Counted from the stretch's first letter, positions 1 through 8,444 are shown. The stretch: DNA of 33,395 bases from Novosphingobium sp. FKTRR1 (GCF_020404405.1 NZ_JAIZDA010000033.1:1-33395); one strand, 5' to 3'. The notes: generated from the letters alone by a model not told the origin. Numbers and translations: made by a program.

Positions 1-20
1 GGGGGGGGCCCCCCCCCCCC
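1..20. other. G8C12 homopolymer block at the window edge
   Basis: The first 20 bases are eight G followed by twelve C, a self-complementary block unlike anything else in the window. It lies beyond the stop codon of the MaoC gene. A block like this at the very first base suggests an assembly or contig-end artefact, but a real GC-tract cannot be excluded. Bases 21-85 hold no gene or recognisable signal. Confidence 0.5.
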
Positions 21-85
21 ACGGCAAAGCGCTACACTCACAACGGAAATTCGCACTTCAGATGGAAAGCAAACCCCCACGCCAT

Positions 86-532
86 TCAGCGCCGTTTGAG
101 CAAGGCCATGCGCAGGCAGCGACAAACAACCTCGTCGCGCTGGTTGATCAGTTCGTGGGCGAAAGTGACGATCCCGGCATCGGGGCGCGACTTGCTGGCG
201 CGCAAGTCGACGACTTCGCTGGTGGCACGCATGGTATCGCCGATGAATACGGGAGCCGGCATGACAAGCTTGTCGTAGCCCAGATTGGCAACAAGCGTGC
301 CGAGCGTTGTGTCGCCCACCGACAACCCGACCATCAGTGCGAAAGTGAACGTACCGTTGACCAGTATCTGGCCAAATTCGCTTGCCTTGGCCGCTTCGGC
401 ATCCAGATGCAGCGGCTGCGGGTTGTGCGTCATCGTGGTAAAAAGAAGGTTATCGGTCTCGGTCACCGTCCGACGGATCTCGTGCGCGATGCGGTCACCA
501 ATCTGCCATTCATCGAAATACCTGCCTGCCAT
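86..532 (-). CDS. MaoC-family (R)-hydratase/dehydratase, last gene seen of the leucine operon
   Basis: This 148-residue single hot-dog domain protein belongs to the MaoC/hydratase-2 family, which hydrates or dehydrates enoyl-CoA thioesters. The active-site stretch reads HNPQPLHLD (residues 36-44). His42 fits the catalytic His, but the position usually occupied by Asp (D-x-N-P-x-H) is Asn37. From memory this variant resembles the mesaconyl-CoA hydratase-like branch rather than classical R-hydratases. The ATG at 532 overlaps the TGA of the carboxylase alpha gene (TGATG), which favours it over a GTG one codon upstream at 535. Its position as fourth gene suggests work on a CoA intermediate of leucine breakdown, possibly the methylglutaconyl-CoA step usually done by a crotonase. 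That role is inference. Confidence 0.85.
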   Translation of the reverse strand: MAGRYFDEWQIGDRIAHEIRRTVTETDNLLFTTMTHNPQPLHLDAEAAKASEFGQILVNGTFTFALMVGLSVGDTTLGTLVANLGYDKLVMPAPVFIGDTMRATSEVVDLRASKSRPDAGIVTFAHELINQRDEVVCRCLRMALLKRR

Positions 533-2412
533 CACTCAGCCTCCACCCGCACCAGCAGCGCATCCACCTGCACTTGCGCTCCCGTCTGCACATTCAATTC
601 GGTGACAGTGCCGTCGAACGGCGCAACCAGCGCGTGCTCCATCTTCATCGCTTCAAGCACGAGCAGTGTCTGACCCTTGGTCACCGCCTGTCCGGCGGCT
701 ACCTCAACAGCGATGACCCGTCCCGGCATGGGCGACACTATGTCACCATCGTGCAGCGAGTGGTGGCCGCTCCCGCGCATCTGGTGCTGGAACAAGTAAC
801 TGTGCCCGTTGCGGATAATGGCCAGACCACCGTCACACGCGTATGAAGCGAGGCCGATGCCACCTGCCAAGGGATCGGGATGCGCGCTGGACTGCAAGTC
901 CACGGTCTTGCTGACCCCGTCAAGGCTGATGACCAATTGGTCGACGCCAGGTGCGTTCAGTCGGAACCCGTTCAACGGCGTCCATTTGAAATTGCCCGTG
1001 AGTTCGCGGGCCGCGTAAAGCCACAATTTATCATTGGCATCCGGCCGAACCACGAGCGCATCCTCATTTCTGGCGATGAAGCCGGTATCAATGATTGCTG
1101 CTGTGAATTCCGGATGAGAGAGCGCAGCGGTCAGGAAGCCCGCATTGGTCCGCACCGGCCAGATCATGATGTTGCCAACCGCTCGGGCAAGTTCTGCAGC
1201 AGCCTCGGCGCGATCGGGGCGATGGACGATCACTTTGGCGATCATGGGATCGTAAAAGGGGCTGATCACGTCAGTTTCGCTAACCCCGGCATCAACCCGT
1301 TCAGACGTGCTGAAGTCCAGAATGTCCAAGCGCCCGACGCTCGGCAAGAACCCTTTCGCCGGGTCTTCTGCGTATAGCCGCGCTTCCATCGCCCAGCCGT
1401 TGATCGAAAGCTGATCCTGACGTTTGGGCAGCGCTTCGCCGCTCGCCACGCGCAACTGCCATTCGACCAGATCGACCCCGGTGATCATCTCGGTGACAGG
1501 GTGCTCCACCTGCAGGCGGGTGTTCATTTCCATGAACCACACCCGGTCGGCGCGCAGGCCCTCGCTCGCATCGGCGATGAACTCGATGGTGCCTGCGCCC
1601 TCATAGTTCACCGCCTGCGCCGCGCGGACGGCAGCGCCGCACACGGCCGCACGAGTGACTTCGTCCATACCCGGCGCTGGCGCTTCCTCGATCACCTTCT
1701 GATGGCGGCGCTGGAGCGAACAATCGCGCTCGAACAAGTGCACGACATTGCCATGGGCATCGCCGAAAACCTGCACCTCGATATGGCGGGGAGACAGGAT
1801 GTATTTCTCGATCAGCACGCGGTCGTCGCCAAAGCTCGACGCGGCTTCACGACGGCAACTTGCCAGTGCATCGGCAAAGGCGGCTGCGGCATCGACGCGG
1901 CGCATGCCCTTGCCCCCCCCGCCCGCTACCGCCTTGATCAGAACCGGATAGCCGATGGCATAGGCCTCAGCCTGCAGACGTTCAGGCGACTGGTCTTCGC
2001 CCAGATAGCCCGGCGTAACGGGCACGCCCGCCGCGATCATCCGCGCTTTGGCCGCGTTTTTCAGCCCCATCGCGCGGATCGAGTCAGGTCTGGGGCCCAC
2101 CCAGATCAGTCCTGCATCGATCACGTCTTGGGCAAAATCGGCATTTTCCGACAGGAAGCCATAGCCGGGATGGATCGCCTGCGCCCCGCTTTCCAGCGCG
2201 GCGGCGATGATCCGCTCGCCCACCAGATAGCTTTCGCGCGCGGGCGATGGCCCGATATGCACTGCATCGTCCGCCTGCCGCACATGCAGCGCATTGCGAT
2301 CAGCGTCGGAAAAGACCGCAACCGTGCGAACGCCCATGCGGCGCGCGGTGCGGATGATCCGGCAAGCGATCTCGCCCCGATTGGCGATGAGCAGGGATTG
2401 GATCATCGGCAT
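532..2412 (-). CDS. liuD: Methylcrotonyl-CoA carboxylase, biotin-containing alpha subunit
   Basis: This 626-residue acyl-CoA carboxylase alpha chain carboxylates biotin using ATP and bicarbonate, then passes CO2 to the beta subunit. Visible features in order are the biotin carboxylase N-domain (IANRGEIACRI near residue 7), the ATP-grasp glycine loop (GGGGKGMR), the EMNTRLQVEHPVTE active-site block and a C-terminal biotinyl domain with EAMKME, the biotinylated Lys lying about 37 residues from the C terminus. The same frame stays open to 2529. The ATG at 2412 is preferred because it forms a TAATG junction with the upstream beta gene and leaves the family's normal N terminus. The neighbours isovaleryl-CoA dehydrogenase and the beta subunit identify the substrate as 3-methylcrotonyl-CoA rather than propionyl- or geranyl-CoA. 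Confidence 0.93.
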   Translation of the reverse strand: MPMIQSLLIANRGEIACRIIRTARRMGVRTVAVFSDADRNALHVRQADDAVHIGPSPARESYLVGERIIAAALESGAQAIHPGYGFLSENADFAQDVIDAGLIWVGPRPDSIRAMGLKNAAKARMIAAGVPVTPGYLGEDQSPERLQAEAYAIGYPVLIKAVAGGGGKGMRRVDAAAAFADALASCRREAASSFGDDRVLIEKYILSPRHIEVQVFGDAHGNVVHLFERDCSLQRRHQKVIEEAPAPGMDEVTRAAVCGAAVRAAQAVNYEGAGTIEFIADASEGLRADRVWFMEMNTRLQVEHPVTEMITGVDLVEWQLRVASGEALPKRQDQLSINGWAMEARLYAEDPAKGFLPSVGRLDILDFSTSERVDAGVSETDVISPFYDPMIAKVIVHRPDRAEAAAELARAVGNIMIWPVRTNAGFLTAALSHPEFTAAIIDTGFIARNEDALVVRPDANDKLWLYAARELTGNFKWTPLNGFRLNAPGVDQLVISLDGVSKTVDLQSSAHPDPLAGGIGLASYACDGGLAIIRNGHSYLFQHQMRGSGHHSLHDGDIVSPMPGRVIAVEVAAGQAVTKGQTLLVLEAMKMEHALVAPFDGTVTELNVQTGAQVQVDALLVRVEAE

Positions 2413-4031
2413 TACATCCTGAACACCCCGAACCGGGGTGCCTCCGCGATCGGCGCCGCAAGGCAGGCTTCCAGCGCAAGTCCCAGCACATCCCTTGTCT
2501 GCACCGGGTCGATCACGCCATCGTCCCATAACCGGGCGGTGGCGTAATAGGGGTTGCCTTCGTCCTCATACTTCTGGCGGATCGGCGCCTTGAAGGCTTC
2601 GGCCTGTTGCGCAGTCCACGTCGCGGCGTCGCGGTGAACGGTGGCAAGCACGCTCGCTGCCTGTTCACCACCCATGACGCTGATCCGCGCGTTGGGCCAG
2701 GTGAACAGAAATCGCGGAGAATAAGCGCGGCCGCACATCCCATAATTGCCCGCGCCGAAGCTGCCGCCGATCAGCACGGTGATCTTCGGCACTTGCGCGG
2801 TGGCGACGGCTGTCACCAGTTTTGCGCCATGTTTGGCAATACCTTCCGCCTCATACTTGCCACCAACCATGAAGCCGCTGATGTTTTGCAGGAACAGCAA
2901 GGGAATGCGTCGCTGGCAGGCCAGTTCGATGAAGTGCGCGCCCTTCTGCGCGCTTTCCGAAAACAGCACGCCATTGTTGGCCAGGATTGCCACCGGCTTG
3001 CCCCAGATGTGAGCAAAGCCGCAGACAAGCGTGGTACCGTAAAGCGCCTTGAACTCGTGAAATTCGCTGCCATCGACCAACCGCGCGATCACTTCGTGCA
3101 CATCGTAAGGCGCGCGCACATCCTCGGGGATGATGCTGTAAAGGTCTTCGGCAGGGTATTTCGGTGCGAATGGCGGCCTTGTGCCGCGCGATTGTGCCTC
3201 GGCTTCACGCGACACGAATGGGCCTTGGAGGTGAGACACGATGTCCCTCACAATCGTCAGCGCGTGCTCGTCGTTTTCGGCGAGGTGATCGACCACGCCG
3301 GACTTGCGCGCATGGAGGTCGCCACCGCCCAAATCCTCTGCAGTGATCTCCTCGCCTGTCGCCGCCTTGACCAATGGGGGGCCGGCAAGGAAGATTGTCC
3401 CCTGCCCGCGCACGATCACCGTCTCGTCGCTCATCGCAGGGACATAGGCACCGCCTGCGGTGCAACTGCCCATGACCGCAGCGATCTGCGGGATGCCCCG
3501 CGCGCTCATGTTCGCCTGATTGTAGAAGAACCGACCGAAGTGATCGCGATCGGGAAAGACCTCTGCCTGGTTGGGCAGATTAGCGCCGCCGCTATCGACC
3601 AGATAGAGGCACGGCAAATGATTTTCCGCTGCGATTTCCTGCGCTCGCAGGTGTTTCTTCACAGTCATCGGGAAGTATGTGCCGCCCTTGACCGTCGCGT
3701 CATTGGCGACGATCATGCACTGTCGACCCGATACCCGGCCGATCGCGGTGATCAGTCCTGCGCCGGGCACCTCGTCGCCATACAGTCCGTTGGCCGCAAG
3801 TTGCCCGATCTCAAGCAAGGGCGAGCCGGGGTCGAGCAGGCGCTCCACGCGTTCGCGCGGCAGAAGTTTCCCCCGGGAAACATGCCGCTCACGGCTGCGC
3901 TCATCGCCACCCTGCGCCGCTTGCGCCACGCGCGCGCGCAAGTCGGCCGCCAGCGCGCGGTTGTGCACGGCGCGGGCCTGCGTGCGGGGATCTTGCAGAT
4001 CAAGGTTGGTAGGCAGAATTGGGGCGCTCAT
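2412..4031 (-). CDS. liuB: Methylcrotonyl-CoA carboxylase, carboxyltransferase beta subunit
   Basis: This 539-residue carboxyltransferase of the crotonase-fold family transfers CO2 from carboxybiotin to 3-methylcrotonyl-CoA, giving 3-methylglutaconyl-CoA. The length matches MCC beta (about 535). Diagnostic stretches include RERVERLLDPGSP near residue 60, YLVDSGGANLPNQ near 147, GSCTAGGAYVPAMSDE and, in the C-terminal half, FLQNISGFMVG and GGSFGAGNYGMCGRAY. The ATG at 4031 overlaps the stop of the dehydrogenase gene by four bases (ATGA), and its own TAA overlaps the alpha-subunit ATG by one base. Translation of the operon is therefore probably coupled throughout. The VDSGGANLPNQ stretch favours MCC over propionyl-CoA carboxylase beta. 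Confidence 0.94.
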   Translation of the reverse strand: MSAPILPTNLDLQDPRTQARAVHNRALAADLRARVAQAAQGGDERSRERHVSRGKLLPRERVERLLDPGSPLLEIGQLAANGLYGDEVPGAGLITAIGRVSGRQCMIVANDATVKGGTYFPMTVKKHLRAQEIAAENHLPCLYLVDSGGANLPNQAEVFPDRDHFGRFFYNQANMSARGIPQIAAVMGSCTAGGAYVPAMSDETVIVRGQGTIFLAGPPLVKAATGEEITAEDLGGGDLHARKSGVVDHLAENDEHALTIVRDIVSHLQGPFVSREAEAQSRGTRPPFAPKYPAEDLYSIIPEDVRAPYDVHEVIARLVDGSEFHEFKALYGTTLVCGFAHIWGKPVAILANNGVLFSESAQKGAHFIELACQRRIPLLFLQNISGFMVGGKYEAEGIAKHGAKLVTAVATAQVPKITVLIGGSFGAGNYGMCGRAYSPRFLFTWPNARISVMGGEQAASVLATVHRDAATWTAQQAEAFKAPIRQKYEDEGNPYYATARLWDDGVIDPVQTRDVLGLALEACLAAPIAEAPRFGVFRM

Positions 4032-5194
4032 CCGTTTGCACCGATCAGTTCGCGCCCGATCAACATGCGGCGGATTTCGTTGGTGCCCGCGCCGATGTCG
4101 AGCAACTTCGCATCGCGCAAGAACCGTTCGACCGGCCAGTCCTTGGTGTAACCAGCACCGCCCAGCGCCTGAACCGCCTCGCCCGCAACGCGGAATGCGC
4201 TTTCGCTGGCAAGCAGGATCGCGCCCGCAGCATCGAAGCGCGTGGTGTGTCCTTCATCGCAAGCGCGGGCGACCGTGTAGACATAGGCGCGCGCCGATTG
4301 CAGCGCCACGTACATGTCGGCGACCTTGGCCTGCATCAACTGGAAGCTGCCGATCGGCTGTCCGAACTGCTTGCGCTCGCGGACATAGGGAATGACGACG
4401 TCAAGGCAGGCCTGCATGATGCCGATCTGCATGCCGGCCAGAACGACGCGCTCGTAATCCAGCCCGCTCATCAGCACGCCGACTCCGCCGTTGACCGGGC
4501 CCATCACGTTTTCTTCGGGGACGAAGCAGTCCTGAAACACCAGCTCAGCGGTGGGCGAGCCGCGCAGTCCCATCTTGTCGATCTTCTGGCCGATCGAGAA
4601 CCCGGCAAAGTCCTTCTCGATCAGAAAGGCGGTGATGCCCCGGCTGCCGCCCTGCGGATCGGTCCGTGCATAGACCACCAGCGTATCGGCGTGGCTGCCG
4701 TTGGTGATCCAGAACTTGGTACCGTTCAGGCGATAGCCGCCATCGACCGGATCGGCGCGCAGCTTCATCGAGACGACATCGGACCCCGCCCCGGCCTCGG
4801 ACATGGCCAATGCACCAACGTGTGCGCCCGAGATCAGCCCGGGAAGATATTTCGCCTTCTGCTCATCGTTGCCCCAGCGGCGGATCTGGTTGATGCACAA
4901 GTTGGAATGCGCGCCATACGAGAGCCCGACCGAACCGGAAGCACGGCTGACTTCCTCGACCGCGACAACGTGCTCAAGATAGCCCAGCCCCAGCCCGCCC
5001 CATTCGGGCTCGACCGTTATCCCGTGCAGTCCGAGATCGCCCATCGGCGCCCACAATTCGCGCGGAAACCGGTCATCGCGGTCGATTGCAGCGGCAAGTG
5101 GCGCGATCTGCTCGTCGGCAAAGCGACCAGCGGCTTCACGGATCATGAGGGCGCTTTCGGTCAATCCGAAAGCCAATTCGGGCGTTGCGCGCAT
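4028..5194 (-). CDS. liuA: Isovaleryl-CoA dehydrogenase
   Basis: This 388-residue FAD-dependent acyl-CoA dehydrogenase oxidises isovaleryl-CoA to 3-methylcrotonyl-CoA in leucine catabolism. The N-terminal helical, middle beta and C-terminal helical parts of the ACAD fold can all be followed: AMSEAGAGSDVVSMKL (signature 1), FWITNGSHAD, and the C-terminal QALGGAGYTKDWPVERF. The stretch GLDYERVVLAG carries the Glu at the position used as catalytic base in isovaleryl-CoA dehydrogenases, where most other ACADs place it in the C-terminal domain. The ATG at 5194 has a GGGAG Shine-Dalgarno (SD) sequence about nine bases upstream. It is the first gene of the operon and ends in an ATGA overlap with the carboxyltransferase gene. 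Confidence 0.94.
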   Translation of the reverse strand: MRATPELAFGLTESALMIREAAGRFADEQIAPLAAAIDRDDRFPRELWAPMGDLGLHGITVEPEWGGLGLGYLEHVVAVEEVSRASGSVGLSYGAHSNLCINQIRRWGNDEQKAKYLPGLISGAHVGALAMSEAGAGSDVVSMKLRADPVDGGYRLNGTKFWITNGSHADTLVVYARTDPQGGSRGITAFLIEKDFAGFSIGQKIDKMGLRGSPTAELVFQDCFVPEENVMGPVNGGVGVLMSGLDYERVVLAGMQIGIMQACLDVVIPYVRERKQFGQPIGSFQLMQAKVADMYVALQSARAYVYTVARACDEGHTTRFDAAGAILLASESAFRVAGEAVQALGGAGYTKDWPVERFLRDAKLLDIGAGTNEIRRMLIGRELIGANG

Positions 5195-5210
5195 CGGTAG
5201 TCTCTCCCGC

Positions 5211-5238
5211 TTTATGGACGCAGGCTATCATCGGTCAG
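5211..5238 (-). promoter_or_regulatory. Candidate promoter of the leucine operon
   Basis: On the minus strand CTGACC (5238-5233) and CATAAA (5216-5211) are separated by 16 bases. Each matches four of six positions of the sigma-70 hexamers. The predicted start lies just upstream of the GGGAG SD of the isovaleryl-CoA dehydrogenase gene. The match is weak; the support is its position directly next to the inverted repeat at 5241-5264. Confidence 0.35.
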
Positions 5239-5240
5239 GA

Positions 5241-5264
5241 CGCATGAAAAATTGATTCGATGCG
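5241..5264. promoter_or_regulatory. Candidate LysR operator, inverted repeat CGCAT-N14-ATGCG
   Basis: The divergent intergenic region contains CGCAT (5241-5245) and ATGCG (5260-5264). Allowing one bulged base, the pairing extends to CGCATGAA against TTCGATGCG. It lies immediately upstream of the candidate -35 box of the catabolic operon and 23 bases before the regulator's start codon. That is where a LysR-type protein would bind to activate the operon and repress itself. The function is inferred from position and symmetry. Confidence 0.45.
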
Positions 5265-5286
5265 CTGGACAGGATAGATTTTACCT

Positions 5287-6147
5287 ATGCTAAAGCGCGT
5301 TCAGGTCCGGCAGTTTCTGGCCGTTGTCGATACCGGCAGCTTCACCGCAGCCGCACGCCAGTTGCACGTGACCCAGCCAACCTTGTCGTCAGGGATCGCC
5401 GAACTGGAAAAGATCGTCGGCAGCCGCCTGTTCGAACGCGAACGGCGGGCCATCCGGCTGACCGAGGCGGGAAATCGGCTGCTGGGCCCGGCCCGCGCCA
5501 TCGAGCGCGAGTTCCGGAACGCCGAGGCGCTCGTCAACGCTGCCCCCACGCCCTTGCCACCCTTGCGGCTGGGCGTGTTGACGTCACTGCCATCGCGGCT
5601 TGTTGCCGCCATCGCCGCGACCGGAAGCGCGGGTCGGCCGCTAGCCCTGACCGAAGCGAGCGATGGTGAACTGCGTCACCGGCTTGCCGACCACCGGCTC
5701 GATGCCGCGCTCACACTTTTGCGCACGGGCGAGGCTGGCGAATGCCTGATCGATGAAGGCTATGCCATGATCCTGGGTGAGGATCACCCATTGGCTCATC
5801 GCGACAGGCTTGCCCCCGAAGAACTGGCGGGCGAGACGATGATCGCGCGCCGATCGTGCGAAATCCTCGCCCAGACCAGTCGCTTTTTTACCGCGCGCGG
5901 GGTCCGTCCGCGGTTCGTGCTGCGCAGTACCGGCGAAGATCGCTGTCTGGCGCTGGTTGCCGCAGGCGCCGGCGTGACGACGGGGCCGATATCGCTGGTC
6001 GGCAAGGGCACGGTGGCGATCCCGCTTGACGGGTATGATTTCCGTCGGCGCATCGGGCTGGTTACGGGGCATGGCGCGCAAGGCCACGATCACTGGGGTA
6101 GGCTGAGGCAGGATATGGCCGCGCTATGTGCGAAGTTGACAATCTAG
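5287..6147 (+). CDS. LysR-family transcriptional regulator, divergent from the leucine operon
   Basis: This 286-residue LysR-type regulator has an N-terminal winged helix-turn-helix (residues about 3-60) with the typical FLAVVDTGSFTAAARQLHVTQ recognition region, the linker helix, and a periplasmic-binding-protein-like effector domain (about 85-286). The ATG at 5287 has AGGA about twelve bases upstream. It is transcribed divergently from the isovaleryl-CoA dehydrogenase operon with only 92 bases between start codons, the arrangement usual for LysR regulators and their targets. The inducer is unknown; a branched-chain acyl-CoA or acid is a reasonable guess. Leucine operons in other proteobacteria are often controlled by MerR- or TetR-type proteins (LiuR, LiuQ), so a LysR here would be a different solution. 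Regulation of the neighbour is inference. Confidence 0.88.
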   Translation: MLKRVQVRQFLAVVDTGSFTAAARQLHVTQPTLSSGIAELEKIVGSRLFERERRAIRLTEAGNRLLGPARAIEREFRNAEALVNAAPTPLPPLRLGVLTSLPSRLVAAIAATGSAGRPLALTEASDGELRHRLADHRLDAALTLLRTGEAGECLIDEGYAMILGEDHPLAHRDRLAPEELAGETMIARRSCEILAQTSRFFTARGVRPRFVLRSTGEDRCLALVAAGAGVTTGPISLVGKGTVAIPLDGYDFRRRIGLVTGHGAQGHDHWGRLRQDMAALCAKLTI

Positions 6148-6245
6148 GCGCCTCCGCGATCGGCAATGCCAAACCATGACCTCTTGCGCTTGGTGCGAGG
6201 GCGTTTGATAGGAGGTCGCCATTCTCGATCTGCCAGGGCGACGCC

Positions 6246-7046
6246 ATGACCACCCCAGACACCGTTCCCGCAACCGATCACGCCTTGGACCGCCTGTTGG
6301 CGATCATGGCGCGACTGCGCGATGCCGAAAGTGGCTGCGAATGGGATCTTGCGCAAAGCTTTGCCTCGATCGCCCCCTACACGATCGAGGAAGCCTATGA
6401 AGTCGCTGACGCCATCGCGCGCAACGACCTGAGCGCGCTGCGCGAGGAACTGGGCGACTTGCTGCTGCAGGTCGTGTTCCACGCGCGCATGGCCGAGGAA
6501 CAGGGCGCCTTTGCCTTCAACGATGTTGCTGCGGGGATCGCCGACAAGATGGAGGCGCGCCACCCGCACATCTTCGGTAGTGAAGATGACCATGGTCAGG
6601 CGCGCGAGGAACGATGGGAATCCGCCAAGGCGGCCGAGCGTGCAAGCAAGGGTGACGTCGGCGCGCTCGATGGCGTTGCCCTCGCCCTGCCCGCGCTGAT
6701 GCGCGCAGAAAAGCTCCAGAAACGCGCGGCACGAGTAGGCTTTGACTGGCCCGATATCACCGGGCCCGAAGCAAAGCTGGCCGAGGAAGCACGCGAACTG
6801 GCCGAAGCGCTGAGCGCTGCCGAGCGGGTCGAGGAAGCCGGCGACCTGCTGTTCAGCGCGGTGAACCTTGTCCGCCGCTATGGCGTCGCCCCTGAGGAAG
6901 CCTTGCGCGCTGCCAATGCCAAGTTCGAGCGCCGCTTCCGCGCGATGGAAGCGTTGGCGCAAGGCGGCTTTGCGTCGCTGTCGCTCGATGAACAGGAAGA
7001 CTTGTGGCGCGCCGTGAAAGCGTCAGAGCCGCGCAAAACGGCCTAG
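6246..7046 (+). CDS. mazG: Nucleoside triphosphate pyrophosphohydrolase MazG
   Basis: This 266-residue MazG hydrolyses (d)NTPs to the monophosphate and PPi, cleaning the nucleotide pool and affecting the stringent response. Two tandem MazG domains are visible. The first (about residues 15-120) has the metal-binding helices EEAYEVADAI and EELGDLLLQVVFHARMAEE. The second (about 150-235) has EEARELAEAL and EEAGDLLFSAVNLVRRYG. The ATG at 6246 has an AGGG about seven bases upstream. A much stronger AGGAGG (6210-6215) lies 30 bases upstream without a usable in-frame start. Half of it (GAGGTC, 6212-6217) is complementary to GACCTC at 6178-6183. The last 24 bases overlap hflX on the opposite strand. 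Confidence 0.95.
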   Translation: MTTPDTVPATDHALDRLLAIMARLRDAESGCEWDLAQSFASIAPYTIEEAYEVADAIARNDLSALREELGDLLLQVVFHARMAEEQGAFAFNDVAAGIADKMEARHPHIFGSEDDHGQAREERWESAKAAERASKGDVGALDGVALALPALMRAEKLQKRAARVGFDWPDITGPEAKLAEEARELAEALSAAERVEEAGDLLFSAVNLVRRYGVAPEEALRAANAKFERRFRAMEALAQGGFASLSLDEQEDLWRAVKASEPRKTA

Positions 7047-8405
7047 TTCGCGCGAGGTCAACCGCACGGTCAACCGCGAGGCAGGCGCGCCGCCAGCATC
7101 CTCGGTTGCCGCCTCGGACAGGATCTCGCCATGGGCATGCAACCAGGCGAGCTTTTGCCCTTCGGCCATTGGCACAGTCATTTCAATGACCTGTGCTCCA
7201 TTGGTCAGTAACGACCCGAGCTTTTCCAGCAAATCTTCGACGCCTTCTCCGGTCAGAGCGGAAACCGGCACAACCGGACGGTCGGGCACGTCATGGTCGA
7301 TCAGGTCTTGTCGCATCAGCCGATCCTCTGCGCTGAGCAGATCAACCTTGTTCCATGCCTCGATGATCGGAACCGTGGCGCCGTCTTCCCCGAACACGCC
7401 CAAATCGGCAAGAATTTCCTCGACTTCTCGCTTTTGCTGGGCGCTTGCCGGATTGGCGACGTCACGCACATGGACGATGACGTCGGCTGCCGTCACTTCC
7501 TCAAGCGTGGCGCGGAAGGCAGCGACGAGCTGTGTTGGCAAGTCCGAGATGAAACCCACCGTGTCGGACAGAATGGCCTTGTCCACCGCAGGCAGGCGGA
7601 TGGCGCGCATCGTCGGATCGAGCGTGGCGAACAGCAAATCTTCGGCCATCACCGCGGCGCCGGTCAGCCGGTTGAACAGCGTGGATTTGCCCGCGTTGGT
7701 GTAGCCGACCAGCGCAATCACCGGCCAAGGCGCGCGCTGCCGCCGCTCGCGGTGAAGCCCGCGCGTACGCCTGACCTGATCGAGTTCGCGGCGGATACGC
7801 GCCATCCGGCCCCGGATAAGGCGGCGGTCAGCCTCGATCTGCGTTTCACCGGGGCCGCCGAGGAAACCGAAGCCACCGCGTTGTCGCTCAAGGTGGGTCC
7901 ACGAACGGACCAATCGCCCGGCCTGATAATCGAGGTGCGCAAGTTCGACCTGGAGACGACCTTCGGCGGTAGCCGCGCGCTCACCGAATATCTCAAGGAT
8001 CAGGCCAGTCCGGTCGATGACTTTACGCTTGAGTTTTTCCTCGAGGTTGCGCTGCTGGATCGCTGACAAAGCGCCATCGACGACGATCAGATCGGCGTCG
8101 GACTGGAGGCAGGCCGTCTCGATTTTGTCGACTTGGCCCTCGCCGAACAGGGTTGCGGGACGAATGGCGCGAATGGGCAGGATGAAGGCATCGACTACCT
8201 CCAGGCCGATCGCCCGCGCGAGGCCCTGCGCTTCCTCAAGCCGCGCCTCGGCATCGTCACCAAGGCCACCGCCGCGCGCGCTTGCGCCGCCCTGCCCGCC
8301 ACCCAGCCTTTGCCGGATGTCGGGCAGCACCACGATGGCACGCGCGCCGCGCGTGACTTCGCCTGCCAGATCGTCATCGTTGCGCCCGAACTCGAACGAA
8401 CTCAC
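7023..8405 (-). CDS. hflX: Ribosome-associated GTPase HflX
   Basis: This 460-residue GTPase of the Obg-HflX superfamily binds the 50S subunit and splits stalled or hibernating ribosomes. The N-terminal HflX domain includes the glycine-rich GGPGETQIEADRR stretch before the G domain. The G domain has G1 GYTNAGKST, G3 DTVGFI, G4 NKVD and G5 SAL. The only suitable start is GTG at 8405, with GAGG eight bases upstream. The frame extends further upstream but offers no better start. It follows hfq by 39 bases, the usual hfq-hflX pair of proteobacteria, so co-transcription is likely. The 3' end overlaps mazG by 24 bases in convergent orientation. Confidence 0.95.
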   Translation of the reverse strand: MSSFEFGRNDDDLAGEVTRGARAIVVLPDIRQRLGGGQGGASARGGGLGDDAEARLEEAQGLARAIGLEVVDAFILPIRAIRPATLFGEGQVDKIETACLQSDADLIVVDGALSAIQQRNLEEKLKRKVIDRTGLILEIFGERAATAEGRLQVELAHLDYQAGRLVRSWTHLERQRGGFGFLGGPGETQIEADRRLIRGRMARIRRELDQVRRTRGLHRERRQRAPWPVIALVGYTNAGKSTLFNRLTGAAVMAEDLLFATLDPTMRAIRLPAVDKAILSDTVGFISDLPTQLVAAFRATLEEVTAADVIVHVRDVANPASAQQKREVEEILADLGVFGEDGATVPIIEAWNKVDLLSAEDRLMRQDLIDHDVPDRPVVPVSALTGEGVEDLLEKLGSLLTNGAQVIEMTVPMAEGQKLAWLHAHGEILSEAATEDAGGAPASRLTVRLTSRELGRFARL

Positions 8406-8444
8406 GCGAAAAGCCTCACGCAGCGGGCCTTGTCAGACGACGGT

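Noticed and set aside
2413..2529. N-terminal extension of the carboxylase alpha subunit by 39 codons
   Set aside because: It overlaps the carboxyltransferase coding end; the TAATG junction and conserved IANRGEIA start favour 2412.
2607..4151. Long plus-strand open frame (514 codons) opposite the carboxyltransferase
   Set aside because: Composition is the mirror of a GC-rich gene; no family pattern, and the minus-strand frame is an unmistakable MCC beta subunit.
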